From Nymphaea colorata (lineage: Eukaryota > Streptophyta > Magnoliopsida > Nymphaeales > Nymphaeaceae): DNA of 64,000 nt. Below are positions 35,638 through 47,739 of the stretch, in pieces. Every line of letters begins with the position of its first letter. The first letter of the stretch is position 1. The translations under genes were made by a program, and so were the position numbers. A model generated the notes under the pieces. The model was not told the DNA's origin, ran no database searches, and worked only from the letters and a program-made list of their open reading frames with translations. Where the stretch lies: NCBI RefSeq assembly GCF_008831285.2, contig NC_045141.1, forward strand, positions 11,704,106 to 11,768,105, written 5' to 3'.

Positions 35638-37844
35638 TCATGTTTTCTCATGATTGGGCAGCAATGACTGGGACTAAATCTCTGTATGAAGTTCAAATGT
35701 CCAGTATCTAATGTAAATAACAGGTTTGAACTTTGCTGGAAATAACAGGTTCAAAGATCGTCAGTTTCACACTCCATATATAATTGCGTGTCATATATAA
35801 TTACGTGTTCCAACAAAATGCATGTTTTTATGTTTATTTGGGTCACCATCTTGTTCCAGTTGATGTTGCAAATTAAGTGAGAACTATCTGCGTTTTCCTT
35901 GAAAATCACTGACTAGGGTGTTGGATTAAATCTGGAATTTTGATCAATAATCAGTTCTACTCAGGTGTTGGATCATGCATCTTAGCTCTGAACAACCAGA
36001 AGAGAAGTTGCTAGAGTGGAACTGGTGGAATGTACGCTTTGGTGGTTGGAAAGTTGCTAGCTGTTTTCCTGACCATGGTTCTACTATTTCCAACAAGGGG
36101 ATAATTTTGTTGGATGTTTATGTGTTTCTAAAATAAACCTTATGAACATGACTAATACAGTCAGTGAGCAGCATTTCATGCACCAGTTGCGATTCGTTTG
36201 TGGGTAATTTATGGCAACCTACTTATAGGGAATGTGTTTGACTGAACTGCTATTGCGTTCCAGCCCACTAGAACTTGCGTGCGGTATCATTATTGTTCTT
36301 GTTATTATATAGAATGGATCATTCCTTAACGATCAACAGTTTAGCTTCTGCAGGAGGTAGTGTAAGGGATGGTCAAAAGCTTTTAAATAAGGCAACAAGT
36401 AGAGGATGTTTATAAGAGCCACTTTTTCTGAGTTTCTTCCAGTCCCTGCACAAGCTCCCTCAGGTGTGTTCGTCTGCGTGTACCTCTGCATGCCTATGCA
36501 TGCTTGGCGAAAATGTGCATACATGTACAAAATAATATTGGTCATTTGAGAAAAGCTCATCCTAATAGAGCTGAATTTGTTTAATGTGGAAGAATCTCAA
36601 CTAAAAACATCAACCTTGAAGCAGAAAAGGTGAAGCATTTGAGATAGAGGAAGTTTTTATTAGTCAGGATATGGAACTTTGTAACTTACTTTTGGGGATC
36701 GTCTCTGTGTAAAAGTTGGTTCGTGGATGTGTTAATAATAATAATAAAAAAAAATCTTCTTTCGAAAATAATGTTTTGGAGAAAAGAAAGCAGGAAGAGC
36801 ATTAGATGCAGGGATCACTCCCCCATCTCCTGTCTTCATTCTCAAAATCCTCCCTGTCTGGAAACCAGATTTTTCATATTCTGATAGAAGTGGAACACAT
36901 TCATCACAGTCTGTCTTTGCTTGGAAAGCTTACGTTCAAATGTAAAAGGGGTTCCTATCTGTTGGCAATGCATGATTTTTCAAACTTATGGAATTGCAAA
37001 TCCTACAAACTGTTTGAAAACACTTTTTGAATTTTGAGTAGTTTGGATCTTTGTTAGTGGGTCCATTCATATGCAAATAGATGTATGAATCCACACGAGT
37101 CAGATTGGATGGAAGATATGAGATGAGGGATGAATGGGCTCTAAATGAAAAAAAGTAGTAACGTGTCGCTGAAAAAAACTTGACGTATATGAGCCAATTC
37201 CTACCGCGCAACAGCAGCATTTAACAAAGGGATCCTGATCGGTTGAAAGCTGTCTGCTCTAATGAGCAGAGCGTCAAGCTGGCGATCTTCCTGATGCTCG
37301 AGCGGAGTATCAGCCATCAAGATTACTGCATGTAGAAATGGATCTTGAAAAGACGTAAATGACTAAAGGAGGATGATTACAAAATGCATGACATATCCGA
37401 TTGCTGACGTAATTTTAAAGTTGTTTAAACAGATGTGACAAAGTGATTTGGATTCCGTCACTAATCAGGGTTTTAAAGTTGTTTGACCAGATCTGACATT
37501 CATAACCTTCGAGACAACTGACTAAATCTAAATAAAGACCCAATTAGACTACATACAATGTTGAATCCTATGCTTGTTAGATCTAAGTCCTACTGTAAGG
37601 AGATGAATTTGAATCCAGTTACATAGGATCCAATTAGTTAATTTGCTAAACGATAGATGGATCTGATCCAAATTTGAGCGGGCAAGGACAAAACTGTATA
37701 GTAAGCTGCTGCTAGAATCATAGATCCACCCAGGTCATGAAGTAAGAGCCTTGGGAGTTTTACATTGAAAGCAATTTCCCCAAGTAAATATTAGAAAGAA
37801 AATAAGTTATTCATTTGTAGAATATCCACATTCAACTGCCCAAA

Positions 37845-37919
<75 letters not shown>

Positions 37920-39699
37920 TGAATTTATTCCCAGATCTTGCACACACTATCCGATATCACACTATGAGAGGTGTGTGTGTGTGTGTGGTTCTTAGTTCAG
38001 CTGTCCACCGACTGGCCATATGGTACTTTTAAGCATTTTCTACCAGAAATTAACCCGGTGCACAATTTCATGGATGATTACCAAATGACTAGTGTAGATG
38101 ACTGGATAAAGAACTAATCATGGGAATTGTCAAAAACGATATCTTTCGCAACCATGTAGACAAAAACAAAGCAATGGCGAGTAGAGACAGCTACAGCTAC
38201 AGCTACAGCTTCATGAATTTTAACTGCATAATCCTGATCCTGTGGTAATAATAACAAAGGTTAACTCTAAAACATTAATGCGCATGACTTGCTGCCCCAT
38301 TTTCTGGTGAAAATGATCCATGAACGGACAAGCTGCCTGCATAATTAAGCAAAATAAGACCCATAGTCTTTCATTGTAACTCAGAAGAATTTCACTGTAA
38401 AAAAAGGGGGCAAATAGAGTGATGCTTTTTGAAATGTCATGACAAGATGTCATAGCATGAAGAGGACAGAAGCATCTTAGTTTCATTTTCCATTAGGTAA
38501 AGAGTAACAGCTAGGCCTAGGCAGTCGGAATAGTATCTACAGCAATTTGCCGCTTCCAAAACAATTGAAGGACTGCAGTATCAATCAGCTGTGCATTTGT
38601 ACATCTGTGAGAGAATTCAAGAAAATTCAAGCTTTATATGCGAATGCCTGCAAATGCCCAACAATTTGGTAGTAAAGGATTCAAGAAAGAAAATTACATA
38701 ATTTCAATTTATTTAATTTCAATTTATTTAACTTCAACAGTTGGAATACATGAATCTTGATTCCAAGCTTAATGTCTCGTCGCTTGTAAAATTGTTAGTT
38801 GTAACATGACTCTTGATTGATTCCACCTTACTTGAAGCATGAGACGCTCGGTATATTGATCAGTTTCTCATTCAAAAAAGTATGATATGGAAGAACTGCA
38901 AGCATCTTGTGCCCCAGTTTCCTCCACTTTAATTAGGACAAGCTTTGCCACCGCCACTTCCAACAATCCAACAAGACTCGCATAATATTCAAAATCCAAA
39001 AAAATGGTGGAGGTTGAGGGAATTGATATACGTGCATATGAGGACACTGGGGAATGGCAGTAGACGACTTAGGCCTACTGGAGAAGATACCTGGAGCAAC
39101 TTAGGACTTCAGCATTAAAGGATGTAGGATGGATTTACTCTCTACATATTGCCCTGCAGTGCCGGAAGACTTACTGTTTTGTTGTGTTTTGTTGTGAGCA
39201 CTTATGTGTCTGTTCTTGTAGAATTTTTTTTGTTGCAAAAGATGGAAATAGCATTCTGCGCAAATTCTCCAAGAAAAGCTAGCATGAAAGGAAATTTGTA
39301 TTGCAAATAAGCAATCGAATGTTATTAGCTGTTCAGAAAACATATACATCTCAAATTATCAGATAGATGGCTCGGTTTCTCAACCTTCCAAACCAACAGA
39401 TTCAAAGTACAGATCCTGTGAAAATCTTTACAACAAACGACGGCAAAAAAAAAAAAGGGGTGCAGACAAGCACCTGTAGCAATCTGAAGATCAAGAGCAC
39501 AAATGACTTGAATGAGACAAGAGTGTTACAGAAACTCACAAGATCCTGCAGTTTACATCCACCAACCAACAGAGAAACTGTGGATGGTGAAGGATCTTTT
39601 CTATCAGAACACTTTTGGGCAGAGTACGTACAGACATAAATCTCGCCATTAATGACAATCACCAATGTCTGATTGACATGATTTGAAATGCTCACGGAA
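35638..39699. other. Intergenic region, no supported gene
   Basis: The left part includes the GPX 3' flank. A (TA)n tract is at 37,846-37,915 and a short CAGCTA triplication at about 38,190-38,209. Frames such as 36,806-37,030 and 38,220-38,486 have no family features. The right end is the 3' flank of the GTD-binding gene. Confidence 0.4.
37846..37915. repeat. (TA)n microsatellite
   Basis: About 35 uninterrupted TA units. The 62-codon frame that covers it encodes alternating Ile-Tyr and is an artefact. Confidence 0.95.
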
Positions 39700-41281
39700 C
39701 TAAATGGAGAAGTGTAGTATGGCCTGTTCACAGGAAGCAGAGCATGAAATAAGAAAAGAATCAACTAAAAAGGAAAAAGCCAACATCTAAGCTGCTATAG
39801 CTATATTATCTGCAAGTACATAAAAGAAATGCAAGAAAAGATAAAACGGAAGCAAAATGCACCTCAATTATTGATGATATACAGGAATTTTCTCTGCGAA
39901 TCTGAGGGCTCTGCTTCTCACATTTTGGACTTTCAATCTGGCACTGTATTGTCTCAAGCCGCTTGTTTATGTCCTTTAGCAGCTTGAACTCCTCCATGGT
40001 CCTTTCACTGCGTTCTTGTTTCATCCGCTCTCTCTCATTCTCCAATTGCTGCAACCGCATGTTCAACTCCGCTTGTGAGCAGTACAACTCTTTAATAAGC
40101 TTTGCTTTTTCTTCCGGAGAAAAATTCCCCTTGCCCTTATGTTGCAGTGGTGCATTTGGCTTCCGAAGCCTGTCCTCAACGTCCATGTTCACCTCGTCTG
40201 TTAGTCTATCACAGATTTTGCCATCCTCTGCTCGATCATGAGGCACTTCGAAAACATCATAGACACTACCATGTAATTCATTGATCTTCTTATCAGTCCC
40301 ATTTTCCAAACATGGGCAAGAAGAATGGACATCGAATTCTGATAGATCCTCAGTATCCGCAGATCGACAAGATGTGAATGAACATCTGCTTCCTATTAGC
40401 TCTGGGCCATGCCCAATGTCAGCATCATCACCAACCGCAGAGTGAAAGGAAGTGAACCTTGATACCGAGTCGAAATTAACAGGGTTAGAATCTAAATTCA
40501 TCTTGCAGTTCTCAACGTCCAAACCATCTGTTGCATTCCCAAACTTGTGTTCTTCCTCTATGTCATCGTCACAACGAACCTCGACGACTTCATCCTCTTC
40601 TTCCTCCTCCTTAATAGACAAATTTCTAACACTACTCCATGGATGAGACGATCTGTTCTTTTTGCTGGAACCACCATTGCCGCTATGCTTCCCACTTTGG
40701 TGGTCTGCAGAAGAAGAAGAATCAGAAGCTGTCAATCTCAAGACAGGTGGACATGAATTTTTCAACTTTTCCATGCTGCTCCAATGTCCATCTTCATCAT
40801 TGTCGTCCTCTTCGTCCTCTCCTTCGTCCACCCACATTGATCCGGAAACCATTCGTCCCTGCGGCCATGGTCGGGCTGCCTGCCGTGATCGTTGCAGCCT
40901 CCCAATGTCGAAGTCGTCTAAGCCTACACTAAGAAGCCTGTGCCTGTAAGCCTGAACCTGAAACTCAAGCGAAGCGGTCTCCATCTCCTTCCTGTACATG
41001 AGTTGCTCGAACACCTCCAAAGATTCTTGGGCATACTGCATCTTCTCCTCCGCCATCCTCCTGTATTGCCGCGCCTCCATAGCCACGGTGGCTTTCTCTG
41101 CCTGCAAGCGTAAAATCATGGACATGGCCTCGCTCGCAGCCGTGGAAGCAGCCTCCCTTTCCTCGTCCAACTCTTGACAAAGCTTCTGCAGAAGCTTGTT
41201 TTGGTTGTCGATTGCTTCCCTCAACACAAGAACATCATCTGAATAACCATCCAAGTCTTCATCCATCTTGTACTCAACCAA
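39700..41281 (-). CDS. GTD-binding (DUF593) coiled-coil protein, myosin-binding-protein family, two exons
   Basis: Plant proteins with this domain bind the globular tail of class XI myosins and act as cargo or vesicle receptors. Exon 1 spans 41281-39863 and a 24-bp last exon 39723-39700, joined in phase 0, giving 480 residues ending EAILHFSI. The GTD-binding domain occupies about residues 17-118: LREAIDNQNKLLQKLCQELDEER, then AASEAMSMILRLQAEKA, EARQYRRMAEEK and LEFQVQAYRHRL, all hallmarks. Acidic low-complexity tracts follow (152-165 and around KEEEEEDEVVEV), and a second coiled coil lies near the C-terminus (EEKAKLIKELYCSQAELNMRLQQ onward). No hydrophobic N-terminal segment is present, unlike membrane-anchored MyoB proteins, so this is probably a soluble member or the anchor lies in an unrecognised exon. 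A Met at 41266 is an alternative start. Intron length is 139 bp. Confidence 0.9.
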
Positions 41282-42150
41282 ACCCCCTTCTTCTTCTTAC
41301 TATTATTATCGAGAAACTCAACACCACAAAACAACAAGCAAATATCTCAACCCCATCAATAGGAAACTCAATGGAACCTCCTTTTTCTGTTAGAAACTCA
41401 ACAGCCACCAACCAGAAACCGAAGCCACGAACAGATGCTAATAAGAAAACATTACCACCAAAAGCTTTACAACAACCAAATACAAGAACGCAAGGAAACC
41501 TTCTTTCTTCTTGCTTCTCAGGCACGTAGACGATGGTTTATCTGGTCAGCGCAGATTCCTTCTCTTTCCTCAGGAACCCAACTTCACGGTGAAGCTATAA
41601 GGGTGCACACTACTCAAAACATGCACAAAAGCAAACACAAACCGCCTCGAACTCAATAAACAACAGAACAATGAAAAGAAAGCCAGGGAAGCAAGCAGGG
41701 GAAAGAGAAGACACCTTTACGCATCAAAGGAGAAAAACCAATAATGATTCCCTCGAGAAAAGACACGCCACAGATCCCATGTTTCTTGGGCTTTCTTCCT
41801 GAAGGAAAAAGATGGTGTTCATGGAAAGCAGAAGCACGAGAGACAGAGGCAGGCAATTGATTTCGTGAGAGAACAATAAAACCGACCAACTTATTGTTCT
41901 GTTGTATACGAAGAAGACCAACTTTTTTTTTATTTCTCTTTCCGAGTTTTGCTTTTTCCTTTTCTTATAGTTCGAACTACCGTTGATGTGTTGAACAGCT
42001 ACATATCGAAAAGAAATAAAGTCGGCAACGGGAAGGAGAATACGATTGAATAGGAAACCGTTAAGAAAGGAAAGTTACAGGCTTTCTCTCCCGCTTCCTT
42101 CGGACCGGTTGTCTTTTCATCGCATCCATGGCTTCTCTTATTTGGAGAAT
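41282..42150 (-). promoter_or_regulatory. Probable 5' leader and promoter region of the GTD-binding gene
   Basis: Sequence directly upstream of the start is GC-richer and contains GAAGAAG/TTCTTCTTC runs and pyrimidine-rich stretches expected in a plant leader. No TATA box or transcription start can be fixed. Short frames at 41,435-41,921 are not convincing coding sequence. Confidence 0.3.
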
Positions 42151-42907
42151 GCGCGTCAAAGGCCAATGGCCAACCTGGTTCTGTGAACAGGATGACTTTT
42201 ACTGTGTGAAATTTCGTTCAGCCACATGCGTTTACTTTTAATTTTTGGAAAGGTGGCCTTCTCTTTTGAACATCTCCAAATGAAATGTAGTTCTCCGAAA
42301 TTTGATAAAAAATCTTCAGTGTTTATGAAAATTTATTTTTTTGCATCATTTATAGGATCTGAACAACCAGGAAAAAATACTTAAGTTTTGCATCATTATT
42401 AAAGAGATAACGCATAATTTAGACGTTAAGAATCTAATTAAGTTTTGAATCATTAACGAAAGATAACTTTTGCCTAATTAATCTTAGGTTATTAATAACC
42501 TAAAGGAAATAGGGTTATTATGATAAAAAACTAAAATGCCTTTATTTAAGATAAATTTCAAATTTATTTGCTTACATTAGTCTTATTAATTAAAATCGAA
42601 AATGCTAGTACATAATTAATTATATTCAAATTATTTAGTTTTAAATCAATATCTAAAATAATTATGGGGATTTTTTTCTTCATGAATGCTGGAAAGCCAA
42701 AATACTTGGATGTCTTAAGAAAATAAATTTGGTAGTTTTTTAGGTAGTTTTTGAGGGTAAAGTATGAAACGACCTTTTACTGATTTTTTAATCCATTTGA
42801 CAGAAATAATGTTATAGATTTTTTTTTTTATTAACCATGAAAGAAACTTCAAGTGTGTTTGTAACAATACGGAGAAGCTATGTACGTTTTTTTATTATTG
42901 TCAAATT

Positions 42908-43137
42908 TTTGGGGAGTGTTTGGTTATTTCATATTTAAAAGTTATAGATCTTGCTTAGCATGTTTTTTTATTGACGTGACAAGAGATCCATGGTAAAATA
43001 CATGGTCTATCATATTTGAAATCCTCCTTTTGTCTTTTGGCATTGAAAAAAAGGTTGAATTTAGAAGGATTGGATCTTAAATTCATGGTTCTCAATCTTA
43101 AGGATTTTAAATAACGAGCATTCAAACACCCCCACAG
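42908..43137. mobile_element. MITE-like element with GGGGGTGTTTGG-type ends
   Basis: The left end GGGGAGTGTTTGGTTATTT is mirrored by the complement of the right end (GGGGGTGTTTGAATGCTCG), both continuing AT-rich inward. About 230 bp, no coding capacity. Confidence 0.4.
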
Positions 43138-44435
43138 TGTTTGTTTGTACTGGGAATCCTACATAAAGTTTATGGAATCTTAGATCATCTTTAGATTTGA
43201 GATCGGGAGCTATCAAACACACTTTGGAAGAAAAACACCATTGAGATCATTTCCCCTTTCAACACCAGCAAAGTAAGGTTTGTAAAAGTTGAAAATTAAG
43301 TTCTATGTTTGAGAGAATTTGACAGTTCAACAAAAAATTGGTCAAGCTTGAATATTCATGGATTTTCTTATCTTTTTCATCAAAGAATATTTATCCACGA
43401 CATGATCAAGATTGAACAAAAGTGGGCCCGAATAAAGGAAAAAAGAAATATTCTGATTTGGTTATATTAATTTGTTAATGGTAATATGCGTCATCCCACA
43501 ATCCTCCCAATTGGCCCCTTTTAGTGCTTTTCATATTGCCGTTTACTACTTTTGCAAGGTCTTGAAACCACTGTTGGAAAAATCAATCTATGAACTGAAT
43601 CAGCTACGACTTGGTTAAAAAATATTTAAAAAGTTATTTTCTAGGAAAAATAGATACAAAAAAAGGTGTAAAAAAATAATTTCAAGATAAAATATTTAAT
43701 AAAATAATTTTTATAAAGATTAAAGTTGGCCATGGGATCGATTAGATTAGTTTGTCACAATTCAATGTGAATCGGCTGGTTGAAACTCCCTGAGAATCCC
43801 AACGGCTATTTAAGATGCAACCACAAACTTTTGTCTCTTCTACTTTCTTTTTTATTCCTTTATGGGACCTCTTTCTCTTTTAGGTTTGGTAGGACCACCT
43901 CTTTTTTTTTTTTTTTTTTTTTTTTGCCTCAGTCTACTTTGGAGGGCTCCATACGAGATGGCATGAGGAAGTCCCCGGTGCCACAAAAAGTTTGAATAAA
44001 AGGTGATTGGTTGAGACATGCATATTAAACACAATTTTTTATACGCATATCTAAATCCGTTGCTTAAATCTAAAGCTAAAGCTATCTTGATAATCTTTAT
44101 TTGACACTTTCATTTTTGGCCACTTGAACTTTTTTTTTTTTTTTTTTAAACTTGGTCAGAAGCTGGGGTTAATCGAAGATGTACCTATCAGATTTGGCTC
44201 ATTTTTAAATGCATGTTTGTATGTTGGAGCAGGTAGAAAGAGACATAACTTTACATAAATTGTTTACAAGGACTTTAAATCTGATAAGCAAATTGAAGTA
44301 GGTAACAAAATGTTAGGGTCATGACTTAATTTAGATGTAAGATCCGAAGGCCACACATTAATATTAATGTGAGAATAGTGGCAAAGGCATAACATTATTT
44401 ATTTTTTTCAATATTAACATATTAATACATCAATA
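43138..44435. other. Intergenic DNA, no gene seen
   Basis: AT-rich with long poly-T runs at 43,901-43,925 and 44,130-44,148. No exon or RNA gene is supported. Confidence 0.4.
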
Positions 44436-44439
44436 ACTT

Positions 44440-44710
44440 TTAGGGGGTGTTTGGATTAGAGGACAAAACGTGGTTTTGCTCCACAACACCATTTCAAGAA
44501 TCTTTGGATGACGTTAAAACTGGGTTTTGCTAAAACTGGCACTGGTTTTCATGAAGGGCCTGAATTCTAATTTTTAACTTTAAACCAAGATTTTTACTTA
44601 TCATCCAAACATCCAAACCAAGTTTATAAAACCGACAGGGTTTTCATAAAAACTTGGCGTTCACCAAACCAAGTTTTTTGAAGGTGCCATCCAAATGCGG
44701 TTTCATTAAA
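44440..44710. mobile_element. MITE-like element, GGGGGTGTTTGGATTAG left end
   Basis: Left end AGGGGGTGTTTGGATTAGAGG; right end contains GCCATCCAAATGCGG, approximately complementary. Internal words AAAACTGGGTTTTGC and ACCAAGTTT recur in both orientations. Related to the element at 45,995-46,252. Confidence 0.4.
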
Positions 44711-45064
44711 GTTTTAAATTTAAATTGTTAGTGCTCTTTAATCAGAAATGTGTAGCTTTACAACGGTGTGAGAGAAACATTTATTTTTTTCCCTTAAGGC
44801 TTTAGGAGAGGATCTTAAATCAACGATAGCGGAGATCCACATTTTAAATTAAGTGTTGAAAACGCATAGGGGAGTCAGATCAGACCTGATCAAATCCAAG
44901 GATCACATTGTCAATGATAAATGTGTGCCGTGCCTCTTAAGTGCATTACACATTTATATAATTGATGGCATCAGTCAGCATCGCATGGTTTCAATGTTTA
45001 AAAACGACATCTGATCCCACATTTATACGTGACAGTGCCAATTTGTTAAAAACCATCCCCTGAT

Positions 45065-45094
45065 GAAAAAGCATATCAATATATATATATATAT
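45065..45094. repeat. Short (TA)n tract
   Basis: About ten TA units (ATATCAATATATATATATATATA context) in intergenic DNA. Confidence 0.6.
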
Positions 45095-45320
45095 ATTACA
45101 AAAAAATAAAGCAAAAACATATCAGCTTAACTAAAAAAGAGACAAATCTTTAAATTATTTGTAAAATAGGTGAAAATAAGATATGGCGCTTTTGAATCGG
45201 CCACCAAATCTAATCGACATGCTACCAATTCAATTTGAAGCGGCAAATTCATATTGATTCCGGCACCCTCGACACATTTACTAGGAAATGGACACAAACA
45301 CATCAATGTATGTACATGCA

Positions 45321-45846
45321 AGGATGTTCAACGAGCTCGAGCGAAACTCAGGCTCAAATCGAACTTAGCCGGTAAAACTCCACTCAAGCTCAACTCAAGG
45401 AGTCAAGTTCAGGTTTAAAAAAGGACTCGTTTACAAAAAGAGCCAAGCCCGGCTCGGCTTGATTAAACCCATGGAGATTAAATATATATAAAAGGCATTC
45501 TATTATACTGACACCCACCAAAAAAAAAAAAAAAAAAAAGGCAGCTGGACTGCGGCTACACCCGCATCTAGCAAGGGAGACGAATTCATAATTTTAACCT
45601 GTTGTTTCCGCCATCTTAACAGTTCTTTTTTTTTTTTTATATATAAACGGATCAGCTAAGCTTAAGCAAATCTCAGCTCGAGCTTAGCAGAGCCAAATTC
45701 GAGCCGTCTTAGGCATGAGATGAGCCGAGCTTGAATTAATAAACTTGAGCTTGACTTTAAAGATGGAGCCAAAGCTCGGCTTATGCTTTAAGCACTCAAC
45801 TTAGAGTTCCGGCTCAGCTCGAACTCGGCTTGTGTTCATCCCTATA
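45321..45846. mobile_element. GAGCTCGAG-type MITE-like element
   Basis: The left end (AGGATGTTCAACGAGCTCGAG) and the complement of the right end (AGGGATGAACACAAGCCGAG) match as inverted repeats. Many AGCTCGAGC/GCTCGGCTT words lie between. An internal stretch (about 45,480-45,640) with A- and T-runs looks unrelated and may be a second insertion. Confidence 0.5.
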
Positions 45847-45994
45847 TATGTACATGGGCATGCTACAAGCTTCAAGCCAATCCGAAGTTAGGTTTTATAA
45901 CCCGGCTAAAATCGCCACGTCATTCCCTTAATTAAGCGCGACCGCCTTATTAGCGTGGCGCATACAATTCCTAAACTTCTTGAGAGATTTCCGG

Positions 45995-46252
45995 GTTTGT
46001 TTGGGGGGCACTTCAAAACCAGGTTTTGGAGTGTTTGGGTGACACTTTAAAACAAGGTTTTGGAGTGTTTGGATGCCATCAAAACTGGTAACAAAACCTG
46101 GTTTTGTAAAAGGAAATGAAAACTCCTTTAGGTTGTCACAAAAAAAAAAGAAAGAGAAAGCAAGTGTCTAAAACTCAATAAAAAAAACATGGTTTTCATA
46201 AAACCTAATTTTTACAAAACTGGATTAGAGGGTATCATCCAAACGCCCCCTA
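45995..46252. mobile_element. MITE-like element, GTTTGGGGGGC...GCCCCC ends
   Basis: Left end GTTTGTTTGGGGGGCACTTC, right end ATCCAAACGCCCCCTAAG, roughly complementary. The left arm has a partial tandem duplication around AGGTTTTGGAGTGTTTGG (46,020-46,070). Internal AAACCTGGTTTTGTAAAA words pair with the right arm's TTTACAAAACTGG. Confidence 0.5.
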
Positions 46253-46711
46253 AGTGTATATGAGTCCTCATTCCCTTTGTGCTTCCCTCGACATCCACGC
46301 ATGCTTCTGTTATATAGGTCAATCTTGTTATGAGACAATGATATGCAGTTGGATCTTGCCATCACTGTCATTGAGACAATGGCGTTGTTCCATGAGGAAT
46401 TCAATGGGTGTGAATCAGAACAATCCAAACTAATTTATGGCTTTTTAAGCCACCCCTATGCATAAAAATATTTCAGCAGTCCAAGGTGGGCCATATGGAA
46501 ATAATGTCATGATGGATGAGCATTTATTTTGTCAATGGAATCTTTCTGATTTCTAATATATGATCATGACAACACAGACAAGTACTGACATAAATATGTG
46601 ATGATAAAAGTATTTGAACAATGAGTAATTAGTTTTGGGTTGAACAGATCCTAGTTTTATAATGGATCCAGACCAATTTTGCAAACCAGTCCTATAGTGC
46701 ATTGATTAACC

Positions 46712-46900
46712 TATAGCTGAGGAGCGTAACATAGTTGGTCGGCCTGAGTGTTGCATTGATGATGAGTCATTGGTTTAATTCTTATGAGTGTTACTTCTTT
46801 ACACTATTGGGTGTTACCTATCTAAACTATAAACAGTAGCATGTATGACACTGGAGTTGAAAAGTGTACTGTAAAACTATACCGATGTCATAGAACACCC
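46712..46900 (+). mobile_element. tRNA-derived SINE, copy 3
   Basis: A-box-like TAACATAGTTGG (46727-46738, one mismatch) and B-box-like GTTTAATTC (46773-46781, one mismatch) are 46 bp apart, the same spacing as in copy 1. The following body includes a TTACTTCTTTACAC segment. More diverged than copy 1. Confidence 0.5.
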
Positions 46901-47323
46901 CTAAACCATAGGCCAGGACAAGGAAAAGGGAGGGTGGCTTCACCTCTCAGAAACTACCAACCAATAGAGGTTATTGTTTTTCGTAACCCTGGCGGTATAA
47001 TCATATTGACTTCTTCTTAAATATCTCTATCTAGAAATGCGTGTTATAAACATGTGTTTAACATAATATCTAGTTTCTTGATATTGGAATTGCGAGGATG
47101 GTTTGAATTGTGACCATTTTGGTCGACAGATGCGTGTCATTCATTATAATAAACTCTTTCTCTCTCTCACTGCACATAATCTTTCTCCACTTGTTTTGCT
47201 TTGTGCATTTTATGGTTCTATCGGTTTGACCTTAATCCGTGGGTCTGAGATCCTAGTAAATCTGCAATGAAACAAACACATTCTTAAAGGACTAAGGACT
47301 AAAACTTGGTCATATATTGTTGC
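46901..47323. other. Intergenic DNA, no gene seen
   Basis: No exon or element could be supported beyond the possible SINE tail on the left. Confidence 0.35.
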
Positions 47324-47710
47324 TTAGATAATTTGACTTTGTTGGCAAAGGTATGACAACACCTGAACTTGTTCTTTGATGTTTGAAAAGAAAGATCTCT
47401 TTACAAAAAGCAACATCATGGTTTGTTCTCTTTCCATATTATAAAGTCTATAACCCTTTTGCAATATAAAATTACCTACAAAAATATGCCTTTTTGGCTC
47501 TTGTATCAAACTTAGGTTACTTACAACCAAATTAGTTGCATGACAAAGACAACCGAACACATGAAGATGATTAAAAGATTGTTTTCCACTGAATTTTTGT
47601 GAAAGGTGTTTGTTCTTCGTTCCTAGCAATAAAGGAGGAGAGATTGTACTGATCAAGTACGTAGTAATAGGCATATACTCAAGCAAAAACATACTAGAAA
47701 GTTTGATTCA
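47324..47710 (-). mobile_element. Ty1-copia remnant (region after the integrase core)
   Basis: The minus-strand frame of about 122 codons shows the conserved copia segment downstream of the integrase core: FNHLHVFGCLCHATN, then EPKRHIFVGN, then KGYRLYNMEREQ, corresponding to the usual LRVFGCLCY...KC-x-FLGY...KGYR-L-Y-D arrangement. Stops and frameshifts end it on both sides. It lies immediately upstream of the PPR pseudogene and may explain the loss of that gene's 5' part. Confidence 0.75.
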
Positions 47711-47739
47711 AGTGCGTGGCATACCATTTCATTCTTGCT

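Noticed and set aside
36806-37260. Possible small gene between GPX and the GTD-binding gene
   Set aside because: Frames on both strands are about 75-95 codons with no recognisable motif or splice context.
40452-40949. ORFs of 60-97 codons on the + strand
   Set aside because: Antisense shadows of the GTD-binding gene (Ser-rich frames opposite Glu/Asp codons).
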